Part shown: one piece after another, positions 34,898 to 41,813 of the stretch
Layout of the letters: the number at the start of each line of letters is the position of its first letter
Position numbering within the stretch: the first letter of the stretch is position 1
DNA from: Sulfitobacter sp.
GTDB taxonomy: Bacteria > Pseudomonadota > Alphaproteobacteria > Rhodobacterales > Rhodobacteraceae
Direction of reading: 5' to 3'
DNA: 41,813 nucleotides
Assembly (NCBI GenBank): GCA_017854855.1
Contig: JAFMGZ010000020.1
Span: 1-41,813, forward strand
Program-made: the position numbers and the translations under genes
Notes under the pieces: model-generated
The model's database searches: none
Seen by the model: the letters and a program-made list of their open reading frames with translations, nothing else
Told to the model about the DNA's origin: nothing

Positions 34898-35123
34898 TCC
34901 AGCCCGACAGGATTATGGTCGCGACAATGGCCCAGATAATGCAGGACACGATGGTGGTCCAAAACGCCTTCTTGCGCATGTGATGATGCTCAGGCGCGCC
35001 TGCATGGGTGCCGGGGATGATGTCCTTGAGATCGCCTTGGGTCTGCACGCGGATTGGCAGCGCGATCAGAAAAGTCATCGACCAGATGACGGCGAACAGA
35101 ACCAGACCTGATGTAATACCCAT
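34830..35123 (-). CDS. DUF1467 family small membrane protein
   Basis: This 97-residue protein has two membrane helices (about 5-23 and 54-74) joined by a loop with QTQGDLKDIIPGTHAGAPEHH, the family signature. Function is unknown. It starts 3 bp after mce, a pairing that is common in alphaproteobacteria. The C-terminal 22 codons lie antisense to the end of the EI24-like gene. Confidence 0.88.
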   Translation of the reverse strand: MGITSGLVLFAVIWSMTFLIALPIRVQTQGDLKDIIPGTHAGAPEHHHMRKKAFWTTIVSCIIWAIVATIILSGWITVDQIESLFRAGAWSGREIDG

Positions 35124-35126
35124 GGT

Positions 35127-35531
35127 TCAGACCTGCTCCAGCTCGACCAGGGCACCGTTGAAATCCTTGGGGTGCAGGAAAAGTACGGGCTTGCCGTGGG
35201 CCCCGATCTTGGGCTCTCCGGTGCCCAGCACGCGTGCGCCCGTGGATTGCAGGTGATCGCGGGCGGCGATGATATCCTCAACCTCATAGCAGATGTGGTG
35301 AATGCCGCCCGACGGGTTCTTGTCCAGGAACCCCTGAATGGGGCTGTTGTCACCCAGCGGATAGAGCAGTTCAATCTTTGTATTGGGCAATTCGATAAAG
35401 ATCACCGTCACACCGTGATCGGGCTCATCTTGCGGTGCGCCCACATTGGCCCCCAGCGCGTTGCGGTATTGGTCCGCCGCCGCCTCAAGGTCAGGCACGG
35501 CGATGGCAACATGGTTCAGACGTCCGATCAT
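35127..35531 (-). CDS. mce: Methylmalonyl-CoA epimerase
   Basis: This 134-residue VOC-fold enzyme interconverts the R and S forms of methylmalonyl-CoA (and ethylmalonyl-CoA) in propionate and ethylmalonyl-CoA pathways. Metal ligands appear in IGRLNHVAIAVPDL (His), GGIHHICYEVED (His) and GALVELEQV (Glu). Length is normal. It is distinct from the two other VOC proteins of the window by these signatures and by its DUF1467 partner downstream. Confidence 0.95.
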   Translation of the reverse strand: MIGRLNHVAIAVPDLEAAADQYRNALGANVGAPQDEPDHGVTVIFIELPNTKIELLYPLGDNSPIQGFLDKNPSGGIHHICYEVEDIIAARDHLQSTGARVLGTGEPKIGAHGKPVLFLHPKDFNGALVELEQV

Positions 35532-35602
35532 TTGAAATACTCCGGTTTTGGCGCGATTTTCCCGCTTATGGCGGTAACAAAGCGCAAGGGCAATGCGTCA
35601 CG

Positions 35603-35617
35603 TTAACCGCCTGTTAG
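35603..35617. promoter_or_regulatory. Candidate CtrA-like site ahead of the response regulator
   Basis: TTAA-CCGCCTG-TTAG matches TTAA-N7-TTAA at 7 of 8 defined bases and lies 43 nt before the response-regulator start. The surrounding GTTAACC and TTAGCC look like paired half-sites. CtrA is the obvious alphaproteobacterial reader, but a chance match cannot be excluded. Confidence 0.35.
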
Positions 35618-35660
35618 CCACAGTCGAGTCACTCTGAGGGCCTCAAACCTGGAGGCTATG

Positions 35661-36380
35661 ATGGATACGACAGACCCTTTTGCGGCCAATATCCCTGCGC
35701 CCACCGCTGCGCGCCCCTTGCTGGGGCTGACCGTCTTGGTGGTCGAAGACAGCCGTTTCGCCTGTGAGGCGCTGCGCCTTTTGTGCCTGCGGTCCGGCGC
35801 GCGGATCAGACGTGCCGATTGCCTGCGCTCTGCCCGGCGGCATTTCCGGGTTTACCGCCCCACTGTCGTCCTGATCGACATGGGGCTGCCCGACGGCAAT
35901 GGGGCCGACCTGATCACCGAACTGAATGAATGCCAGCCCCGCGTCGAGGGGATCCTTGCCATTTCGGGCGACACCCATCTTGAGGCACAGGCACTGGCAG
36001 CGGGCGCTGACGGTTTCATGGAAAAACCGATCACATCGCTGGGCGCGTTTCAGGAAAAGGTTCTGTCGGTCCTGCCGGTGGGGCGGCGCCCCAAGGGGCC
36101 GCGCCAGATTGTCGATATGACGGTCGCGCCAGACATGCTCGCGTATCGCGATGATATGGCCCATATCGCAGATGTTCTGGATGACCACATCACCGATCAC
36201 ACGCTGGACTACGTGGCACAGTTTCTAAGCGGTGTGGCGCGGCTGGCCAATGATTTCCCCATGGCAGAAGCGGCCAAGGCACTGGCCAGCCAACGCGCCT
36301 CAGGGCGTGCAGCGGCATCGGAAACCGCGCGTATTGCAGGGCTGATCCAAAGCAGATTGTCAGAAAAAATCGCCATCTGA
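35661..36380 (+). CDS. Orphan response regulator with C-terminal helical domain
   Basis: This 239-residue protein has a receiver domain (about 23-135): acidic pair in VLVVEDSR, phosphoacceptor Asp73 in VLIDMGLPDGNG, switch Ser in AISGDT and Lys in FMEKPI. The remaining 100 residues are helical without a DNA-binding or enzymatic motif; AQFLSGVARLANDFPMAEAAKAL looks somewhat like an Hpt-type helical bundle but lacks a clear phospho-His. GGAGG is spaced 5 nt from the ATG at 35661 and only 2 nt from another at 35658, so 35661 is chosen. No sensor kinase is nearby. Confidence 0.88.
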   Translation: MDTTDPFAANIPAPTAARPLLGLTVLVVEDSRFACEALRLLCLRSGARIRRADCLRSARRHFRVYRPTVVLIDMGLPDGNGADLITELNECQPRVEGILAISGDTHLEAQALAAGADGFMEKPITSLGAFQEKVLSVLPVGRRPKGPRQIVDMTVAPDMLAYRDDMAHIADVLDDHITDHTLDYVAQFLSGVARLANDFPMAEAAKALASQRASGRAAASETARIAGLIQSRLSEKIAI

Positions 36381-36427
36381 GGCATTTCCAGAAAAGCCCG
36401 GTACAATGCATATCGCTTAACACATCG

Positions 36428-36469
36428 AAACCCCGGGTTTCAGACAATGCTAAGGGGTTCGGGGTTTTT
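36428..36469. terminator. Terminator after the response regulator
   Basis: AAACCCCG (36428-36435) pairs with CGGGGTTT (36460-36467), followed by two more T, with a 24-nt loop. The left arm is also part of a local palindrome (GAAACCC/GGGTTTC at 36427-36441). The symmetry suits termination from both the regulator (+) and the GNAT gene (-). The rest of 36381-36571 shows nothing else. Confidence 0.55.
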
Positions 36470-36571
36470 CAAAGCACCAGCAGCAGCAGGCCGGGCCAAG
36501 GCCCTTGGCCTGCGGCCCGTCACTTGCGGCGACACCAGATGCCGGTCATCTGCACAGAACGTCGCGGGCGA

Positions 36572-37297
36572 CTAAAGGGTCGGGTCGCTGGCCGCCCGGA
36601 CCAGCCCGGTCAGATCACCCAGCCTTTCCTGCTGGGCCCCTGTGGCGTCAAAGTTGCTGGGGGCCAGCCATGCTTCAAAGGCTTCCTTGAGCGCAGGCCA
36701 TTCACTGTCGATGATCGCAAACCATGCGGTATCGCGATTGCGGCCCTTGACCACGGTCGCTTGACGGAACACTCCCTCAAAACTGAAGCCAAGCCTTTGT
36801 GCCGCCCGGCGCGAGGGCGCGTTCAATGCGTTGCACTTCCATTCATAACGGCGATACCCCGCTTCAAACGCCCATTTCATCATCAGATACATCGCCTCTG
36901 TGGCGGCGCGTGTTTGCTGCAACGCAGGGCTATAGGTGATATATCCAACCTCGATTGAACCACTTTCCGGCTTTATCCGCAGATAGCTGGCCACCCCTTC
37001 CCATTGCCCCGATTCCAGATTGCGGATGGCATAAAACATAGGGTCGGGTTTGTTTTCGTGATCGCGCACCCAGCGGTGATACTGCGCTGCTGATGAAAAT
37101 GGACCGACGGGCATATAGTCCCACAACCGGTCATGCCCCGCATAGGCGCGAAACAGCAAGGCGGCATGTGCCTCTGCGCTCAAGGCCGCCAGTTCCGCGT
37201 ATCGGCCCTTCAAGGGGGCGGCTTGCGGTGCCGCAGGCGGGCGCCAGTCTTGCAACAGTTCGCCTTGGGGCGGCAGATCATTTGATTGGCTATCCAT
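36572..37297 (-). CDS. GNAT family N-acetyltransferase (RimJ/RimL type)
   Basis: This 241-residue acetyltransferase has the order typical of RimJ/RimL-like GNATs. A strand with MFYAIRNLESGQWEGVASYLR leads to EVGYITYSPALQQTRAATEAMYLM, which holds the acetyl-CoA pyrophosphate region (Q-x-x-x-A here). The final NAPSRRAAQRLGFSFEGVF is the C-terminal signature. The start MDSQSNDLPPQG is preferred to an upstream one at 37333. Substrate is unknown. It follows DUF1501 on the same strand by 58 bp. Confidence 0.9.
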   Translation of the reverse strand: MDSQSNDLPPQGELLQDWRPPAAPQAAPLKGRYAELAALSAEAHAALLFRAYAGHDRLWDYMPVGPFSSAAQYHRWVRDHENKPDPMFYAIRNLESGQWEGVASYLRIKPESGSIEVGYITYSPALQQTRAATEAMYLMMKWAFEAGYRRYEWKCNALNAPSRRAAQRLGFSFEGVFRQATVVKGRNRDTAWFAIIDSEWPALKEAFEAWLAPSNFDATGAQQERLGDLTGLVRAASDPTL

Positions 37298-37355
37298 GAT
37301 GACCACGTTAGGCCCAAGATCGGACCACGCCAAGCCCCGAAAGACCGCCCGTCCC

Positions 37356-38522
37356 CTAACGCAAAAGCCCCTGGTCGGCCCCCATATCCAGCCCCGGAAA
37401 GATGCTGTCTTGCAGTGCTGTGCGGTCCAGCCCGGTCAGACCGCGCATGATCCAGGCGGCAGAGGCGCGCACATCGTCCGTCGGCATCAAATCCCGCTCT
37501 TGGTACAAGGCGGCACTATCCAGTCCGGGCCAGCGGCCATACACACGCCCCCCCCGAATGGCACCTCCTGCCATGATCATCAGCCCGCCCGTACCATGAT
37601 CGGTCCCACCGGTGCCGTTTTCGCGCGCAGTGCGGCCGAATTCTGTCATCGCGACCACGGCCGTCTTGCCCCATAGATCGCCCCCCAAGCCGCTCTTGAG
37701 CGTCAGCAGCGTATCCGAAAGACTGCGCAAGCTGCGTGGCAGGGCCCGATCTTGTCTGCGGTGTGTGTCCCAGCCTCCCAGTGAAAATGCAGCAACCCGG
37801 GCCTCTGCTTTCAGGCGTGACACCGCGAATTGCGCAATTCGGTTGTGGCGCTGCCCCCCTGCGGCCTGCCCCGATGTCTCCTGTGCCAGCACCTGTGCTT
37901 CGGCCAGCGCCGCATGCATGGCAGCGTCATCTTCCATGATCAGCTCGGCCAGCCGCATGGATTGCGGGCTTAGCCGCAAATTGGCCTCGGGGGCCCAATT
38001 GGCAACGGGGGCGGCACCGTCCAGCACGCGAATGTCACCATTTCCAATCGCAAATGCCGTATCGGCGCGGGCCTGCGGCACCTGCTGCAACATCCGGTTC
38101 AGCCAACCGCCGCGCGCGCCACTCGCCGTGCCTTCGGTGCCCGCTTCCAGAATGTCCTGCCCGTCAAAGTGACTGCGCCGGTCGCGATAAGGCGTAGACA
38201 CCGCATGAACAAATCCCAGTTCCTGCGCCTGCCACATGGGCATCAAGGGGGCCAAACCCGGGTGCAAGGCAAAATATCCATCCAGATCCAAGGCGGGGGT
38301 GCCCGTGTTCAACCCCGGCCTCAGCGCCGCAAAGGCCGGATCGCCCAAGGGGCGCACCACATCCAGACCGTCCATGCCACCGCGCAAGATGATCACGACC
38401 AGCCGCGTGTCCCAGGGCGCGCTGGCAAATGTCACCGGCGTCAGCAGCGGGCTGGCGGCCAGCGAACAGCCAATCATCCCGGCGCGGCCAAGAAAGCGTC
38501 TGCGTGACAAGGAAAAAGACAT
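37356..38522 (-). CDS. DUF1501 domain protein, Tat-exported
   Basis: This 388-residue protein opens with a twin-arginine signal (SRRRFLGRAGMIGCSLAAS) and is probably folded before export. DUF1501 proteins resemble sulfatase/alkaline-phosphatase-type enzymes; conserved parts here are LVVIILRGGMDGLDVV, AFSLGGWDTH and VVAMTEFGRTARENGTGGTDHG. Biochemical function is unknown. It is 10 bp downstream of DUF1800, the usual arrangement of this pair, which suggests that they act together in the periplasm. Confidence 0.93.
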   Translation of the reverse strand: MSFSLSRRRFLGRAGMIGCSLAASPLLTPVTFASAPWDTRLVVIILRGGMDGLDVVRPLGDPAFAALRPGLNTGTPALDLDGYFALHPGLAPLMPMWQAQELGFVHAVSTPYRDRRSHFDGQDILEAGTEGTASGARGGWLNRMLQQVPQARADTAFAIGNGDIRVLDGAAPVANWAPEANLRLSPQSMRLAELIMEDDAAMHAALAEAQVLAQETSGQAAGGQRHNRIAQFAVSRLKAEARVAAFSLGGWDTHRRQDRALPRSLRSLSDTLLTLKSGLGGDLWGKTAVVAMTEFGRTARENGTGGTDHGTGGLMIMAGGAIRGGRVYGRWPGLDSAALYQERDLMPTDDVRASAAWIMRGLTGLDRTALQDSIFPGLDMGADQGLLR

Positions 38523-38532
38523 ATCGTTCCCC

Positions 38533-39918
38533 CTAACGCCGCTGAAAGGCCGGAGAGGCCAGGATCAGCCCAATCGCTACATCCCTGCTTTCGGCGGCAT
38601 TCGCAGCAAAGGACACGGCCCCCGGCACATCATCCCCAAGGGCATGATGCACGAATATGCGGGGGTCGGGCAGGTCTGCCATCAGCCGGACGGGCGTGTT
38701 CATGGCCCATTCCAGACGCGCCGCAATCCCTTGGGGGGTCACCCACGCCTTGTCCTCTTCGGCAAAACCGTCCGGGCCGCCGGGGGTCATCCATGGCTGC
38801 CCCATCAATTGCAGCGGTCGTAAAAACAATTGCCGCAGCTCATTTTCCTTCAGTCCGCTCAGATATTCTTCTGGCGGGGCAAGCGCACGCAGGGCAGCAC
38901 TGACAAATTCCTCGGGCGGGCGCATGTTGGTTGCGGGCCCCTGCCAGGCCTCAGGATGCGCCAACAGCGCCTCATAGCAGGGCAACAGCATCCCACCACT
39001 GTCACGGTAGGCTGCCTCTACCGCGGCCACGATCGATGGCGGTGGTGTATCTGCGATGAAATGCACGACCAGTTTCCGGGCGATATGACGGGCCGTTGCG
39101 GGATGCACGGCTATGTCTTGCAGCACGGCGCGAATGGTTTGCAGCCCGCCCTTGGCCTCATACTGACGGCCCAGCACAGTCTCCGCCCCCGGCTCTGCCA
39201 AAGAGGGTCGGAACTTGAAGCCATAGTCACGCGTGGCCGAAAGCCCGGTCAATAGTTTCGCCAGCTCCTGCACATCCGCCTGGGTATAGGGTGCATTGAC
39301 CCCAAGGGTGTGCAGCTCCAGCACTTCGCGCGCAAGGTTTTCATTCAACCCCAACCGCCTTTCGGGCCTGCGTCTTGCGATGCGGCTGTTCGGTCCAGCG
39401 GATGTGTTCTGGTCAAGATAGTGCAGCATCATCGGATGGGTCACGCAGGCAATCAGCATATCACCGAACCGGCCCGCGACATGGGGCCTGACCGCCTCTT
39501 CAACATAAAGCGGGACAGCGGGGCGCAATAATGCATTCTTTCCGACAGCCGTGAAATGATCGGCCCAAAAGGCCACCAGCCTTTCGCGAAACCCCTGATT
39601 TGCCGTGATCCGGCGCAGCATGATCTGGGTAAACCACTTGTTGTTGTCACGCCGGATGCCGCGCAGGATCTCTTGTGATTTCTCAAGCGCCGCCTTGCCT
39701 TCGGCGGTGTCAGGCCGTTTGCGGGCATAGCTGTTGAACCTGCGCCTTAGCACAATCGCATCCTGAACATGTCGAAAGGGCGGCAAGGGATATGCGGCCT
39801 GCGCCCTGTCCGGACCCGCCAGTTCGCCCAGCAGGGCGGCGGCACTTTGGGGGGCTGCCACCTTTGGTGACATGCCATAGCCAAAGCGGCGTTCCGCAAT
39901 TTCAGGCGTAAAGGTCAC
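38533..39918 (-). CDS. DUF1800 domain protein
   Basis: This 461-residue helical protein starts at GTG with TFTPEIAERRFGYGMSP. Conserved DUF1800 landmarks are MLRRITANQGFRERLVAFWADHFT, NENLAREVLELHTLGV and ARHIARKLVVHFIAD. No signal peptide is evident, so it may travel with its Tat-exported DUF1501 partner or act inside; both ideas are inference. No ATG is available in frame near the start, and the Shine-Dalgarno is weak. It leads the DUF1800-DUF1501-GNAT run. Confidence 0.92.
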   Translation of the reverse strand: MTFTPEIAERRFGYGMSPKVAAPQSAAALLGELAGPDRAQAAYPLPPFRHVQDAIVLRRRFNSYARKRPDTAEGKAALEKSQEILRGIRRDNNKWFTQIMLRRITANQGFRERLVAFWADHFTAVGKNALLRPAVPLYVEEAVRPHVAGRFGDMLIACVTHPMMLHYLDQNTSAGPNSRIARRRPERRLGLNENLAREVLELHTLGVNAPYTQADVQELAKLLTGLSATRDYGFKFRPSLAEPGAETVLGRQYEAKGGLQTIRAVLQDIAVHPATARHIARKLVVHFIADTPPPSIVAAVEAAYRDSGGMLLPCYEALLAHPEAWQGPATNMRPPEEFVSAALRALAPPEEYLSGLKENELRQLFLRPLQLMGQPWMTPGGPDGFAEEDKAWVTPQGIAARLEWAMNTPVRLMADLPDPRIFVHHALGDDVPGAVSFAANAAESRDVAIGLILASPAFQRR

Positions 39919-40093
39919 GTTCGCATACCCACATCAGACCGAAGTTCGATGTAGATATAACCACGTCCTGCCCCCTTTTCACTTAACGTTTTCGATAAGA
40001 TCCAAGAAGGAGACAATATTGGTCAGAGGCGCTGACTGTTCCCTAAAAACGGGTCAAGACCCGCAGCAATCCACGCCTCAAACCGTGATTGTT

Positions 40094-40164
40094 TCCCGCC
40101 CTGCGCAGGTGCAGGCAAACCAGCCGCGTGCAAACAGGCTGGTCTGCATCTGCACAGGGCGGGA
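40094..40164. terminator. Long imperfect hairpin after the small secreted protein gene
   Basis: A stem of about 27 pairs has outer arms TCCCGCCCTG (40094-40103) and CAGGGCGGGA (40155-40164). The inner segments GCAGGTGCAG/CTGCATCTGC and ACCAGCC/GGCTGGT pair with one mismatch, a wobble and a 4-nt bulge. It begins 11 nt beyond the stop of the gene at 40176 on the minus strand. No U-run follows on either strand, so it may block exonucleases rather than terminate. Confidence 0.5.
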
Positions 40165-40175
40165 TCAAGCCCAGA

Positions 40176-40526
40176 TCAATCGAACTCGATCTGATCGTCG
40201 CCAAGGTAGACATTTGAGGCTTCGCAGATGTCGATGTCGATGGGGTCATCCATGACCTCTCCACCGTCCTGGCCAAGCCAACCCACCTGCAGCGTCTGAT
40301 CGCAAGCGCCACTGACGGCACTGAATTCTGCCGTCGCATGCTCTCCGGGCTCCAGCTGTACATTCAGCCAATTTGTTGACCAGCCGCTGCCGTCGTTGGT
40401 GTAAAACCCCACCACGGTATTGCTTGACGTGTCGTTATATATCTCAAAGTATCCCTGCGATCCCGTTCCTGCAGTCGCCGCACTTGCGATGCCCATGAGG
40501 GTGATGGCAGTAATGATTTTCAGCAT
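40176..40526 (-). CDS. Small secreted acidic protein of unknown function
   Basis: This 116-residue protein has a clear signal peptide (MLKIITAITLMGIASAATAG, likely cut after residue 19). The mature 97 residues are acidic and beta-strand-like, with aromatic spacing YFEIYNDTSSNTVVGFYT and WSTNWLNVQLEPGE. It has just two cysteines (GACDQ and DICEAS) that could form a disulfide. The pattern recalls small exported Rhodobacterales proteins sometimes mislabelled argininosuccinate lyase; this is from memory. AGGGA precedes the ATG. A long hairpin follows and DUF1800 lies 257 bp downstream. Confidence 0.82.
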   Translation of the reverse strand: MLKIITAITLMGIASAATAGTGSQGYFEIYNDTSSNTVVGFYTNDGSGWSTNWLNVQLEPGEHATAEFSAVSGACDQTLQVGWLGQDGGEVMDDPIDIDICEASNVYLGDDQIEFD

Positions 40527-40906
40527 ATTATTGTCCCTAAAAACCGCAGACCCAAAATGGGTTACGCGTATGGCAGCGCCAGATTAGGGCGGCCCGCTGA
40601 GTCGTGCCAGCCACAATAATCTTGTCAGGAATAAATGTGGATCAATCGGCAACCCGGCCACCGGCGTCGGGGTGAATATCGTTGAAGCCCACCAGGCCAG
40701 AATGACTTTGCATTACCCCCAAGGATCGTCGATTATACCGGGACAAACGCTGCTGCTTGCTTTTGTTTTTGGCCCTGATCTTCGAAATGGATGTTGGTCT
40801 TGTCATCGTTGAAAAGGTGCTGAAATTTGCTGATATATCGTCTGTTTGCCCTGCCTCTCTTCCGGCACCATAATGCCTTGGCAGATGGTTGCTTGGATCA
40901 GGCTCC
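40527..40906. other. 380-bp divergent intergenic region, no gene seen
   Basis: The spacer lies between the divergent small secreted protein gene and the DMT transporter gene and is less G+C-rich than its neighbours. It should hold both promoters, but no convincing -35/-10 pair was found. A 5-bp stem ACCCA/TGGGT lies near 40550 in the leader of the secreted gene. An antisense reading through 40642-41019 has no recognisable family and overlaps the transporter, so it is not called. Confidence 0.5.
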
Positions 40907-40940
40907 ATGACCCAGAAAAGCCCCATGACCCAGAAAAGCC
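40905..40940 (+). repeat. Exact 18-bp tandem duplication over the transporter start codon
   Basis: CCATGACCCAGAAAAGCC occurs twice in direct succession (40905-40922 and 40923-40940). Each copy contains an in-frame ATG, so the protein begins MTQKSPMTQKSR or, from the second copy, MTQKSR. Confidence 0.9.
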
Positions 40941-41794
40941 GTGCAATCATGCTGATGATCGGCGCGATTTTTTGCTTTTCGATCATGGATGTTACCGTCA
41001 AGGCGGTGGCACCCAGCATAGGCGTGCTGCCGGCATTATGGGCGCGGTATACGGGGCAGATGGTGCTGGTCGTTTTCCTGGTCCTGCCACGCCTCAGACA
41101 GGTAGTTCGGACACGTTATCCGGGTCTGCAGTTCCTGCGCTCTATCCTGCTGATGAGCGCGACCGCGTTCTTTTTCACCGGGCTCAGCTTGATCCCCCTG
41201 ACTGATGCCGCCGCACTCATGTCCACCAACCCGGTTCTGATTACGCTTGGTGCCGCGCTCTTTCTAGGAGAGCCGCTGGGCCTGCGCCGCATTGCCGGTA
41301 TCGCGGCCGCACTATTTGGGGCGATGATCATCATGCGACCCGGCAGTGACGTGTTCAGCCTTTCGGCCCTGTTACCCTTGGCCGCCGCTGTCTGCTATTC
41401 TGGATACGCCTTGTTGACGCGCCGTGTCGGTGCCGACGAAGATGTCTGGACGTCGCTTTTCTACACCGGGCTGGTTGGCACGGTCCTGCTCAGCCTTGCG
41501 GTGCCGTTCAAATGGCAGTCGCCGGATATGTCCGGCCTGGGATTGATGGCGATGATTGCGCTGGCCGGCACGATCGGGCAATTGGCCCTGATCCGGGCAT
41601 TTTCGCAAGGCGAGGCCGCGATGCTGGCCCCCTATTCCTACACCGGTCTGGCTTTTGCGGCCTTTTGGGGTTTCTTGTTCTTTTCCGAAGTCCCCGATTT
41701 CTGGACCATCCTGGGCAGTCTGGTGATTGCGGGCGCAGGCATCTATGTCTGGCATCGCGAGACCTACAATAAATCGTTGCCGAAAGCCGCCTGA
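40907..41794 (+). CDS. DMT family transporter (EamA-type permease)
   Basis: This 295-residue membrane protein has about ten helices in two EamA repeats. Typical features are SIMDVTVKAVA in the first helix, TDAAALMSTNPVLITLGAAL before the LGEPLGLRRIAGI turn, and a second repeat ending with FFSEVPDFWTILGSLVIAG. Such permeases usually export metabolites, but the substrate is unknown. AGG four nt before the ATG at 40907 supports that start; the duplicated ATG at 40925 would give 289 residues. Confidence 0.92.
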   Translation: MTQKSPMTQKSRAIMLMIGAIFCFSIMDVTVKAVAPSIGVLPALWARYTGQMVLVVFLVLPRLRQVVRTRYPGLQFLRSILLMSATAFFFTGLSLIPLTDAAALMSTNPVLITLGAALFLGEPLGLRRIAGIAAALFGAMIIMRPGSDVFSLSALLPLAAAVCYSGYALLTRRVGADEDVWTSLFYTGLVGTVLLSLAVPFKWQSPDMSGLGLMAMIALAGTIGQLALIRAFSQGEAAMLAPYSYTGLAFAAFWGFLFFSEVPDFWTILGSLVIAGAGIYVWHRETYNKSLPKAA

Positions 41795-41813
41795 GGCGTT
41801 GGCACCGTCACGG

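Noticed and set aside
40642..41019. 125-codon minus-strand frame in the spacer before the DMT transporter
   Set aside because: It overlaps the first 110 bp of the transporter and has no signal, motif or ribosome site that I can defend. Part of it lies in sparse spacer, so I note it as the only open frame there.

Overview
The window is a gene-dense piece of alphaproteobacterial chromosome, high in G+C by eye (roughly 60%), and most likely from a marine Rhodobacterales species of the Roseobacter group. The pointers are an RpoHII-type sigma factor, an iron-sulfur cryptochrome/photolyase of the CryB/PhrB type, the mreBCD-mrdA-rodA order, DUF1467 beside methylmalonyl-CoA epimerase, a DUF1800/DUF1501 pair and the rsmI-yraN-gshB run. 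The genus cannot be fixed from this sequence alone. I see no rRNA, tRNA, CRISPR, insertion sequence, prophage or integrase.

Layout. 0.1-2.3 kb (-): an SDR oxidoreductase and the FeS photolyase, coupled by a GTGA overlap. 2.4-4.2 kb (+): leuA behind an apparent leucine-rich leader peptide and hairpin. A very strong bidirectional terminator separates leuA from a convergent glyoxalase-fold gene. 5.1-11.7 kb (+): the elongasome operon mreB-mreC-mreD-mrdA-rodA with a hydroxyacid reductase at its end. 11.7-17.5 kb (-): M3 peptidase, a membrane-anchored MoeB-like protein, dut, coaBC and rpoHII. 17.6-21.0 kb (+): cobU, a CobC-like phosphatase, a GST and comM. 21.0-24.2 kb (-): an esterase, gshB, yraN and rsmI. 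24.3-30.0 kb (+): an LpoA-like lipoprotein, glnD and murJ. A rhomboid homologue lacking its catalytic residues lies on the minus strand, and trpS follows on plus. 31.9-34.9 kb (+): a VOC protein, a class II deacetylase, a nitroreductase and an EI24/CysZ-like membrane protein. 34.8-35.5 kb (-): DUF1467 and mce. 35.7-36.4 kb (+): an orphan response regulator. 36.6-40.5 kb (-): GNAT, DUF1501, DUF1800 and a small secreted acidic protein. The window ends with a DMT-family exporter (+).

Function. Much of the window serves cell-envelope growth (MreBCD, PBP2, RodA, MurJ, an LpoA-like PBP activator) and core metabolism (leucine, CoA, dUTP, cobalamin salvage, glutathione, nitrogen signalling by GlnD). 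RpoHII, the FeS photolyase, glutathione synthase and the GST fit photo-oxidative stress defence, but they are not one operon.

No large undescribed multi-gene system is visible. The points that most deserve follow-up are: the leuA leader peptide, possibly translated from a leaderless transcript, with its hairpin over a candidate Shine-Dalgarno; the pseudo-rhomboid that has lost Ser, His and Asn; the MoeB-like enzyme fused to membrane helices; the 29-bp perfect palindrome after leuA; candidate CtrA sites ahead of comM and the orphan response regulator; and an exact 18-bp duplication that doubles the start codon of the DMT transporter.
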